Shown: positions 47,501 to 59,500 of the stretch, piece after piece
How the letters are laid out: each line of letters begins with the position of its first letter
Numbering within the stretch: the first letter of the stretch is position 1
Source of the DNA: Nematostella vectensis
Lineage: Eukaryota; Cnidaria; Anthozoa; Actiniaria; Edwardsiidae
Direction of reading: 5' to 3'
DNA length: 64,000 nt
Assembly (NCBI RefSeq): GCF_932526225.1
Contig: NC_064043.1
Span: forward strand, 6,873,501 to 6,937,500
Program-made: the position numbers and the translations under genes
The notes under the pieces: model-generated
Told to the model about the DNA's origin: nothing
Databases searched by the model: none
What the model saw: only the letters and a program-made list of their open reading frames with translations

Positions 47501-50500
47501 CGTAGAGTATTTCCTTCAGTGTATGCTGTGGATACGTAGAGTATTTCCTTCAGTGTATGCTGTGGATATGTACAGTATTCCCTTCAGTGTATGCTGTGGA
47601 TACGTTATTCCCTTCAGTGTATGCTGTGGATACGTAGAGTATTCCCTTGTGGATACGTACAGTATTCCCTTCAGTGTATGTTGTGGATACGTACAGTATT
47701 CCCTTCAGTGTATGCTGTGGATTTGTACAGTATTTCCCTTAGTGTATGCTGTGGATACGAAGAGTAATCCCTTCAGTGTATGCTGTGGATACATACTGTA
47801 TTCCTTTCAGTGTATGCTGCGGATACGTAGAGAATTCCCTGTGTATGCTGTGGATACGTAGAGTATTCCCTTCAGTGTATGCCACTTCACTGAACATTTT
47901 CTTTGTTCTGCGCCACTGGTCCAGAAATATTCTTTTTGTGTTATTTTTCCAGGAAACATTAGGGTTTGCAGGAATAAAGGACTCTCGTGTTATATGGCGC
48001 AGTGACAAAGGACACATAATAGGAACAGGTTTCAGCTCAGTAAGTGCATTATAAATAATACATTTTTCTGTGATCCATATTCTATTAATGTTATTTAAGC
48101 TATAACTGTTATCCATTTTTGCTTTATTTAAGACAATTTTTTTTCATTCATTGATTAGGTCAGAGATAAACACAGCTAATACAGATGAGCAAACAACATA
48201 AACCTTTAAATTAGAAAAAAAGATAGATTTATAGTGTGTTTGTGCTTAAGAGGCTTAGATGTTGAAAGTGCAAAACTATTCTTATGACAATAAAATTCAA
48301 AGAAAGAGGCTATAAGATTTATTTGTACTTTGGAGAAGACTCAGATGTTGATCCATGATTATTTTCCTTTCAGTCACGTGAGCGACAAGTTGCTATCTGG
48401 GACATTCACAACATGAAGGAACCTCTACAGAGGATAGGTCTAGATACCAATACTGGGTAAGACTTTTAACAAGTTAACAATGAAACCTGTTACAGAAACC
48501 AAAATTTGTCTTGGTTTAAGAGGGCTTTGCATATGGAAAACAAAAAAACTTACAATAGGTAATCTAATCAGTAGTGGATCTAGGGTAAGGGTTAAGGGGT
48601 CCCCCAGTTTTTGGCTGCCAAAGAAAGCTCATATGTGAAAAAGATGATACATAAAGAGAATTCCTCTAAGCAGTTTATTTTTAACAAAGCATAAATTGAA
48701 AAGTATATACTTCTTAGGGAATACACCAACTAGTATAAAAAATACACTTTATCAGTGAGTCAGAAAGCCAAATGTTACAAAGTTTGGCTGTGCGTGCATA
48801 TTTTAATTTATTTATACTGGAAAAGACGTTATATTTTGTCCTTCATTTTGATTGCATTTCTCTACTATTGCACCATTCTTATGACACTTTAACTTTAAAG
48901 CTTAGCTCTCCTTTCTTACAGTACTCTGATGCCTTTCCATGACGCAGACAGTGATATGCTTCTTATTGCTGGAAAGGTAAGATGGATTTTGTTAGCCAAG
49001 GTCTTGAGTTGTCTTGCATACAGTAAGACAGTGCAGAACTATGTATCCACAAGTTTTGATAGAAAAGATTTAGAAAAGATAGAAAAGTCAGCAATCGCCA
49101 CATTCACCCTTTTCTTTAGTTTCAAAAAGCAATTCCTGTCTGCATGTCTCTACTCTTATTCCAGAGTATTTTGATGGGTGGTCACAAAATAACTTTATTG
49201 TTGCACTGCAGTTGTCCCTCCCTGTTTCTCACTGACAATTTCCCTGTTACCAGGGAGACACAAGTGTGCTGTATTTTGAAATAAAGGACAGTGGCAGTGA
49301 ATACTTAAAACAAGGTAAACTACACAGTAGTTCTTGAAGGTCATATTTGTGTCAAGGATTATTTTATTGATTGTCTTTCACGAAAAACTTGCCTGACATC
49401 ACTGCAGTATCCAAGATATTGACGCTGTCACATGAGTATGTACGCATTCCCCTTTCTGTCACATGACTCTGTATGTCATGTTATTTGACGCGACTCTGTA
49501 AGTGTTTCCCTTCCTGTCACCTGAATTTGCACTATGTCCTTTACAGTATTCATGCCACGTCAAATCACGTGACTCTGCATGTGGTTTCTTCCATGTGGCG
49601 TCCGTTCACATGACAGAAGCCCAGCATAAAGGCATGGGGATGGTACATAGAGTAGCTCTACGTTATATCACGTGACTCTTTATTTGGTTTCTTCCATGTA
49701 GCGTCCGTTCACATGACAGAAGACCAGCATAAGGGCATGGGGATGGTACCTAAACTCGCTCTTGACGTCATGTCATGTGAGGTTGTTCGCCTGCTGCAGC
49801 TTACCAAGAATTCTGTGGTGCCCATCAGCTACTTGGTGCCAAGGAAGGTTTGTAATATCACGATAAAGACTTCGGGCCCGACTTGGGCGCGACATTGTTT
49901 TTTGTTTTTTTGTTTTTTGTTTTGGGGGGGAGGGGTATTATTTAAATCTAGAAATAATCATCTAAAAACAAAGCTCAATACTTTATTTATCAAATTCAAT
50001 AAAATAATATTATTGCATTGGACTCCTCAAATCAGCCGATGGAAATCGATGCTCTTTTACCCTTGGCACTTTGATGATGGCAAAAAGATAACAAAATGGC
50101 GGCTGAGAGAGGCTACTTAAAGCCGCATTTTCACCAGTTTACTTCCGGAGGTCCGACGGAAACCTTAACCCGTTAAAAGACAAAAGAATCTATTAAAATT
50201 CGAGATATTAAACAGGCCATCCGCTGTAAATTATCAATCACATCCTCAAAGAAACTTCCAATAAACACACTGCTATCAATATTTTAAAATATTTTTCGCG
50301 TTTTCCGTTAAAAATCATCGGAGATTGTTACGTAATCGACAGGAAGTAAACTGGTGACAATGCGGCTTTAAGTTGCCATTTTTAAAGTATTGTTTTTCAT
50401 GTATTTCATGTTTTTCCAATAAAATGCGGCGCTAAAACATTGATCACACAAGTTGGCAAAGAGTATATCAGCTAAAAGGTTAATCTGGTAAGATGACTCA

Positions 50501-53500
50501 CATAATGTGTGTTTCGCTAGCTTCATGCAATTTTACTGTAGCGAACGAGATATACCTAGATCTTCTAAATTTCTTAAAAAGGTAGCTAGCATAGGAACAG
50601 AATCGGTACTCCACAGAAACATGTTTTGTTAGATAGCGTTATTGGTGAGTGTTTTGCAAACTATAACCACATATAACGGCAGACAGCAGTCAACATCGCT
50701 TTTCACGTATTCGTGCTACCCTCCTGCGCAGAGCTTTCTGTGTCGCTCTTTTACTTTGCTCCTCATGTTGCGGAACTGTGCGGACAAACGCATGTTTAGG
50801 GAGTGTTCATTAATTACACTGAGGGGGGCGGGGGAGATTTTTACTCAAGAAACTTTAAAATTTCAGAGCCCCCCCTTTCATTGGAAACATTTCTTTTCGG
50901 TGCCCCCCCCTCCCCCTTATAGAACCCCAAAATCTTCTTTCTTTTATCCTTAGAGGACCTTTTTTTTCGGAGTACCCCCTTTTGGTGTTAAAAAATTTTC
51001 GCCCCCCCCCCCCCCCTCAATATCTTCCCTCCCCCCCCCCCCCCCCCTCGGTGTATTTAATCACTCCCTTATCAACATTGCAGGTAAGCAGAAAACGTGA
51101 ATCAACTGAGAAATCTTTTTTTTCTTACCACCGATTAAGAAGTTTTTTTTATATTTTGCTATCTCTGAATGATTCTACGGGGACTATAACGCGCGTAAAT
51201 CTATATAGATTAAAAAGAAAAGTGGTAAAAAGGAAAAATTGCTAATAGTCGATAGGAAGGTACTGTATTAGAGGAATTAGGGAAATGCAACATTGTATCT
51301 TTAACTGGGCTTATTTACACTATATCTATCAAGGAGAGTAAGTTTATTTACAAACAAAGTTCCATAAAAACTGAATAACTGTATCCTAATGGATAAGCAT
51401 TAAATAGGCTAAGAACATACAACTTACATCCATGGTTAGTTTCCAATAAAAGATCAATGCATTTTTAGGCAACAAATATTGCCGCAAGTTTGGACCATAA
51501 TTAGTATGAAGTATTTATCATCATATAGGTTATTAAGGGAAATTAGCAGGTCAAAGTCTCTTTCTTTGTAGCTGTGAAGGGTAGCAGCCAATTGCTGTTT
51601 ACTGCCTTCCAGGCCATTGCGAGCCCCGTTGTGAGTGTCCAGGTAGTTTACTGGCTCGGGATGGCTTTCTCGTCACTCTGAACTCTCGCGTAATGGGAAC
51701 CCCACAGGATTAACACCTCGGCGGGGAGGACGAATGGCTTGTTGCTCTCGTGAGAAGGAGGCACCTGGAATATTAAACAATGACATGTTACTTTCTTTGT
51801 GAAAAATTTCTAACAGACAGGGGCGAACGCAGTCAAAGCATTCAGAAGCTGAATGAGGGCGTGGCCCCTCATCCCGCATCCCCGTGAAGATTTCATAGCT
51901 CCCACTTTTGGGTTTGAAATTGGCGTCAATGCGTCAGACTTATATTTATGCTCATCATATATATAAAACTACGTACATAAAAATGAATGAGTAAACAGTT
52001 GATATTTTCCCCCTCGTTATGCGAATAAGATCGCCAAATTTTTTTTGCAGTCCAGTGATTGCAGGCCTATAGGCTGCGTACGCCCCTGACAGATTTCTTG
52101 GTCGGTAATGGGTATCTTTTATGGCACTCGAGATTGGGTGAACAGAGATATTAGACAGAGATATAGGGGTAACGGGGTGAATTCCACCCTTTCAAATCCT
52201 GCCTGTGCTCATTTGGATACAGTTAAGGCATTAAATAGAATTATCTTTTTGTCTCCATTCCAGACGTGAAGGGAAAGAGCTAGTGTAATGGCATCGATTT
52301 TCAGGTTGTTAAGTTTGGTGGGTTGATAACTGGCTGTTTTAGCTACCTGTGTTTTGTACTTCTGCACTTCAAACTCGTTTGTGTCCCCGAGCAGTACCCT
52401 CTTGGCTAGTTCGAGGAGCAAAAACCCGACCCCTCCCCCTGCTGCGGCCTCCATCCAGGTGCAGCCATCACATGTCTCGTCCTGAACGGCACAATACACG
52501 GCCTCGTTATGCGCAATCTCCTCCAGCTCGCTCTCAGAGATGAACAAAGCATCGGCCAATAGCTTGACGAGGATGCATGCGATGAATACGTAAACTGCGG
52601 TCGCGACCAGCCAAAAGTGCGGCTCAATGGACGCGTCCTTGGACGCGATGTAAATTGCGAGTGCGGTTCGTGGTTCGTCGGGGTTCAAGGTTACTTGAGA
52701 GGCGGTGATAGCGGGTCGCCCGTGAAACAGACTTTCGAGCTGCTGAAAGCCTAAAAAAAACGAAAAAAATCCCACTTCACTTAGGCTAAGTTCAAACGTC
52801 GTATACGGCTCATGGATAATACAACGTTAGAACTTAGCCTAATCGTTATAGAGATCTAGGGGTAATATTGTCAGACTTGTTTTAAGTCTTCATTCCATTC
52901 CAACATATATCATGAAAAGTGAAGCAAAAAAAAAATTAGTACGTTTAAATTTAATTGTAATCACGACTAACCAGAGTATTCAATCAGGTTGTTGGCCCTA
53001 GATACTGAATTGCCGGTTAGCAGGAACATGCCTGTAAAATTGGAAAGTGAATCAGAGAGAGGAACGCTTAATGAGATCATCAGGTCAAGAGAGCATAAGA
53101 TAGCATAAGATATATAGGTCAAGCGGGACAGGGAAAGACGAGCGGGAACCTGCGCATTTCAAAATCTGCGTGGAGGAAGATGAGATGAAAGAAAGGGAAA
53201 TTATTCTTATTCTTCACTCATGTCCTCTTCCTCGTTAACTCGGACGCCTTCTTTTCCTTCTCGGCATTCGACCGTGAATAAAATGAAGGCTTTGCCATTT
53301 TATCTGCTGTATGATACAACTCACCGTTTACAGAATTCAATAAAAGCTGCTTGGGATTTCCAAAACCCAATGGAATGGGAAGTGAATCATTGATAATTGC
53401 AAGAAACGCTCCAAACAAAACGCCGAGAATAATAGCGATCATGGTTCTTGCTAGAGCGGTTGCTAATGAAGCTTTTGGGGAGTTGTAGTTGGATACGATT

Positions 53501-56500
53501 GTTGCATCACATCCAGCCGAGATACGTAAGCTCGACGCGCGAGCTCCGCGCATTCTTCTGCGAGATACTCGCGCGCCCCCTCATCTAGTTTGCGCGCGGC
53601 ACATTCTTATATGACAATTTTTATTTGCTAGTGTAGATGGAGCAAGGTCGGCAAATTTTTATGTGGCAACTATAGTTGCTCACAAGCTAGCAGGTTTGCT
53701 TTTTTTCAGTTTTAAAAATTGTAACACATAAAAAATGCTAGTGTAGATGCCAGCAAATATAGTTGTCAATTAAAAATTGCTAGTGTAGATGCCAGCAAAT
53801 ATAGTTGTCAATTAAACATTGTCAACTAAAAATTGCTAGTGTTGATGGGGCTTAACCCTGAGCGAGTTAGGATGATAACAAGGAAGGTTTTTTCATATAC
53901 AGCTAAAGGTAATAAAATTACTCGTGACGAGGTGTTTTTCGGAAGCCTTTGCTTAAAACCTCAGTGGACTCTAGGAAAGGAACGAAGGAAACAGAAACGT
54001 TCTGAAAGAATAATAACGGGAAGGCATCAAATATTTTTCCAGCTAAATATCTTTCGAGCTAATTGACATTATCCTTACATTGGGCTAAGGTAGAATACTA
54101 GAAAAATTGCATAGTTATTGACGGTTTTGTGTCACGTTTAATATTGATGACGGTCTCTGTGTATGAAAATTCAACATGATCCTCCAGGTTCCTCATTTTG
54201 TTTGTTATTCTCGGCAGAATTTAAAGGACTTCAACGCCGACCTCTACCCAGATACTCTTGGCCCGGAGCCGGCCATAACAGCAGAGCGGTGGTTCCAGGG
54301 AAACAAGGCCCTTGTAAGGAAGTATTACATTAACTCAGGCTATTTGAGGGTGTGGTTTATTTGCCATTCTAAAAGGCATTGTGGTTTATTTTTCAGTCAA
54401 GTCTCCGCAAATATACACAAAAGATGAAAGTACCGAAGAAACACTGTTTATAAGGTGTTCTAGCCAGCCACGCCTTTGTTTTTTATTGAAAACCGGAAGC
54501 TCATTTACCAAATTCGATCAAAAATATCGCAGTAGCTTCGCCAAAGCAGTTTATAAGAATGGATGCTTTCGCACACTTGGTATTTTGCTAAAATGGCAAG
54601 ATGGAGACTGACAAAGACCCTCTATACATTCCCTTCCACTGACAGTTCCACCAAAGTACACGTTTTCGATTTCTGGTGGGTTTTTCCATTCATAAGAAAG
54701 CTCACAGTTAGTTTTGTTAAAAAGCGTTTTTTGTGAGCAAAAGTATTATGATCGTCCATTCATATGATTCTTTTTGCTCACTGGTTAATTTTTCAGCGGA
54801 GCCGTGTTAGCTTAGATCCTGCTGCTAAAACGCGATCTGCCAAGCCTGTTGTAGGTGAAAAACCAGCTGTTTCTGCTGCTAAACCTTCAACAAAACCTCA
54901 AGTTGTCCCTACTAAGGTGTGTAAACTTTATCAGTCTTTTTAAATCACAAATGTTAGCAGACAACGCTAAATAGCCTCGCTGCATGGAAACAGAACAATG
55001 AAATCCAATACATAGCTCAACAATGCTGGAGTGCTGTTACCATGCTATGGAGCCAAATAGTTGTGAAAACAGCCAAAAAACAGACAGCATAGAGCATGTT
55101 TCCAGATTGTGAATTGCCAGGGTTAATTTATGTAATTGATTATTTCTGAAGTATTTATGTGATTTATGGGATTTGATATGATGCAAGCTATTATGTTTAG
55201 ATATTTCTATCTCGGATTTTTAGCGATAGATTTTAGGGAATCGATCATGGATAAAGTTGCAGTTGTATGTAAGTTAATGTTTGTCTACATCGTCATTTAC
55301 AGCCAAATATTGAGACTCCCAAGCCAACAATTTGGTCAGCTTCAAGTTCATCTTCAAATATCCAAAAGGACGCTACTACAAATTCAACCAATCAGCATCC
55401 AGCATCGTCACAATCGTCCAATCAGGAGCCAGTGTCGGACACCAACGTGGAAACGTGGAAATCATTCTCCGGCGTTCGCTCGTCGAAATTTAGACACATA
55501 ATTGGTGTGCCAATGCACAAGTCAACCAACATCGAAAATATAAGAAACCTAAGCATGTCAACGTTTGGCGAGTGTGATGGACTTCAGCTAAATAAAGAAT
55601 TCGTCGCGTATCCATTATCTGGACCCGGTGGCCAGATTGCAGTGCTGCCGCATAACAAGCCTTGTCGGCTCCCTGATAGTGGGATGCCTGTGGTGCAGTG
55701 TGGGAGCACTGTTATGGACTTTGTGTTTGACCCTCTAGACGTCAATCGGATGGCTGTAGGTAAGGATAACCTAGAATGCCCGAAATGTATCAGGCTACCC
55801 AGTAATAAGTGCTTTGGACACGTAGAAAGTTGGTGTAGTTAAGGTGTATCAAGGATGAAATATATCAAGGGTACGAAGTAATAAGTGAACTGGACATTGA
55901 GTAGGAGGGTTATAGTTGAGGAGAGCTAAGAATCCCCGAAATATATCAACGGTAAGAAGTGATAAGTGAACTAGACACAAATGGGTTGGCTTTATTTAAG
56001 GTGTATCAATAATGAAATATGTCAAGGGTACGATGTGGTAACTGCACTGGAATAAATAGTATAGTTGGTAACGAGTGTCAAGAATGAAATATATCAGAGT
56101 ACTTTGTGATAAGTACATTGCACTTGAATAATATGGCTGTTAGTAAGGAGTGTCAAGAAAAAGTAGATCAGGGTACTCAGTAATTAGTGCACTGCACGTG
56201 TATAATAGGGCTGTAGAAAGTGCACCGGAAATGAATAGCAGGGTTATAGTTAAGGACTTATTGAGTTGTCGTCCGTCCTCTAGCGTGCGAGACAGGGGTC
56301 ATCAGCATATGGAACCTTCCCAGTGGAGGCCTGACCGAAATCCTGGACGAGCCAGTGGAGGAGCTCAAAGGTATCAATTCCCTTTTAGACATGATATATT
56401 TACCCTAATCCCCCTCTTATCCTACTAGTCTTGTTAAATACGCCAAAGTGCTGTGTCTACCCATTCCTTGGATCCCACTGTGCACTTCGTGGGACGAGAG

Positions 56501-59500
56501 CGTAATCAAATCAAGGATGTTTCTTATTTCCTCCTTTTTCTATCAGTCTATTGCTGATGTATTGTTGTGCCCTCCATGGCTACTCCTTGTTTTCCCAAGC
56601 TACCCGACTAGGGCAAAATGCAACCCCAAGAGATTTTTAAGACAGAAGGTAACAAGAATCGTATTGATTGATCCCCTAGGACATTACGACAAACCCAACA
56701 TTGTGCGGTACCATCCGAACGACGAGAACCTGTTGACATCAGCAGCTTATGACTTGACTGTCAAGCTTTGGGACATCAACGCTGCTAAGAGCGTCATCAC
56801 ACTGGAAGGCCACAACGAGCAGGTACTCCATGTATAAGACGAACGGGTCTGAAGACGCACATCGGCTCGACTAACATCGAGCCCCTCTTTTGTTTTGTAG
56901 AAGTGATAATGATAGAATTTTAGATATAGTGCTTGTTTGCTCACGTTATTGAGTTGAAATGAGATTTTTTCTTGATGTTTTCCGTGTATTATATTTTGTG
57001 CCACAGCTAAAGTAGCACAACAATACATTATTAACGAAAGCGTTAAAGCATTTATGGCATTTTTTAGTAAGGAAAATTCGTCTCAGGGAAATTCATGGCC
57101 TTTAGTAAATATATCTGACAATTGAAATACTACTGAAAAATGGATTCGCTTAGGCAAAAACGCCATTATACTGAAAGTCACAACAAGCAGCTATTGTTAG
57201 GTCTTCACACACTTGATTGCAGTAAGATATACATATAAGAGGGTAATATCCATTTTTAATGCCAATACTACTACGACTTAACCCATTGACTCCTGGCTAT
57301 TTTTGAGCTGAATTTACAAAAAACAGACTGAAAACAGATACCTCCCCCTCTATTCTGAGTTTTATAAAGCCTGTCAAAGTCAAACACAGCTGCACCTAGT
57401 CAGCGGTATCCAAGCTTTCCAACAGTGCTTTGCAGTCCCCACTTTTAATCCCTCGTCGTTGTGCTGAAGCCAGCACAAGTTGATGGTTGCTTGTATTTTC
57501 CATCAAAAATACAGCTATGGGCATATTAGGAGAGTGTCTCAGGACATAATGAAGTCTTTTGGGGCATAATTGAGTGCTTTGCTTATGGATATTTGCAAGG
57601 AAAGGTGGATTCATGATGATTTTTTCTTGTTTGGTTTTGCCTGGATGAGAAAATAATTTTCTAATGAATCACCACAGCTCTCCTAAATGCTGTCTTTTCT
57701 GAAACCAAATTGACTCCAAAATTGTTTACACTGCTATTCTGGGTCTGTATGACCTGGAATTGATTTGTTTGGCTTCGGGGTGAAAAGACTTATAAAAAAC
57801 CATCTGACTTTGGGGAGAGGAGTGTTGACTGGCCCTCCCCTCGTGAATTTTCCCCTGGATCTCCCAGAATGCTTTTCAATCCGTAAAGGCATCTTCGTGG
57901 TTTTACAAGCCTTCAAGGAGTGGACATTGTGTTTTGAGGCCATGGAAATGAACCTGGAGGATCAGAATGAAGGTATCTATTTGTGTCTTGAGCTGTGTTT
58001 GCTGATCTCTCTCCCTTGTGTGGTATTTTGAGCGTTTTATTGAGAGGGGCTTTTCTTTCCTTGCTCGATTTGAAATTTGTCAAAGAACCTGTGCTATTAT
58101 TTGGCTTAACAGTAGTTGCTAACACCTTGGTTGGATGCATATCTTCAAGACCATTTATCCCTTAGACTGATGCCTGAGTATCTTCATCTTGTTGTGTTTA
58201 GTTTGCATTTATGAATTTTTTGGGTTGTGGGTACTTCCCAAAGCCGGTACAGGCCGGTTGAGGGGTCAATGTGTTAAGACAATTGCCTCGGCTCGCCTGA
58301 TATTGAAAGCCCTAGCCTGCATAGCGGCTCAAGGGAGAGGGACTTGGGGGGAGAAGAAAACCCCCCCCCCCCTCCCTTGATGAATTATGATTCAAGTTAT
58401 ATCTTCTACTGTCACTATTTTTCTAGGTTTTCAGTTTGGCATGGAGCGCAGACGGCAAACAGTTAGCGACGTTTAGCAGGGATAAGAAACTCAGGATATA
58501 CGACCCGAGAGCCCAGGTCACCCCAGTTCTGGTAAGACAGCCACGTGGATGCTTCACGGATGTTCAGCAAATCAGGCGATTCTTGACATCCCATGCCACT
58601 GTAAAATTTCAATACAAAGTACCTTTTGAGGGTAGTTACTAATTGTGTGTTGGAAGGTTTTTACATTTTGAGGGTAGTACCTTATTGTGTGTTGAAAGGT
58701 TTTTACCTTTTGAGGGTAGTTTTTAATTGTGTTTTGGAAGGTTTTTCGTTTTTCTAGAAAAATGGATTTGTCAGTTAAGTTGCTTAAAAAGAGATATGTA
58801 GCAACACTTAATCCTACTTTTATAGTATGATGCGCGCTTCGCTGGCCATCTTGACAGTTTGTGAAGTAAACCAATTAGACCAATCTAAACCAATCCCCTT
58901 CACATGAACTTCTCTAGCCAATCAGCAAATGTCCCTTCCTTATGCCATCATTTTTAAACGAATCTACTGTGTCTTTTTAGGAAGGGCCTGGACCCGAGGG
59001 TAGCCGAGGGGGGCGTGTTATCTGGGGTGGACCGGATGGTAACATGCTCTTGGTCTGCGGATCTGATAAGTACGTATGTTTTTCACATAAAAGGCCCTAG
59101 GTCTTCTGGATTTCTGTCCGTTCATTCTTTAAATAGGTATATGAAACTATACCTTACATGCAAATCCCGTTTAAGCGAATATAAACTGTATAAACGTTTT
59201 TTTTGTCACTCGGGTTCTACTCTTAGAAATAATTTCCTTTTATTTTTATATCTTTTTACCCTTGCTGTGATTTTCCACCAAAACTCTTCGTTTTGGAAGA
59301 CTGGAATTACGTTTCCCGAACAAACTAATTTATCGATTGGGCCACCTCATCGTAGAAGTCTCATAGTCAACGGCCGAATCAAATTTGTATCTAACTCCTT
59401 CAACAAGTATATAAATATAGGCACCACACAGGAACCACGTTAGATTTTAATACTCGCCTGTCTTTCAGGATGAGCCATCGGACAGTGAGCGTGTATGACA

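Larger units (their letters stand above)
41532..49847 (+). other. CORO7: Coronin-7 first beta-propeller exons 1-14
   Basis: Residues 1-352. WD-type blades include HSDFVTDMDFSPFDDGLLAT, VENVLFHPTAEEVLASSCSS then VSVWD, HKDAVQSLSWKEDGSLLVTS then KTIRIFDPR, and REVAIWD-like RERQVAIWD. After the propeller comes the coronin signature ALDVMSCEVVRLLQL and VPISYLVPRK, closely matching human AVMSCEVLRVLQL / VPIGYHVPRK. Intron 9 carries the 34-bp satellite and intron 1 a 487-bp inverted-repeat element. Confidence 0.93.

Noticed and set aside
46099-47505. 468-codon plus-strand ORF (YSLQCMLWI repeats) and its companions
   Set aside because: It lies entirely in the 34-bp satellite, which is open in every plus frame, and it sits in coronin-7 intron 9 between two well-supported exons.
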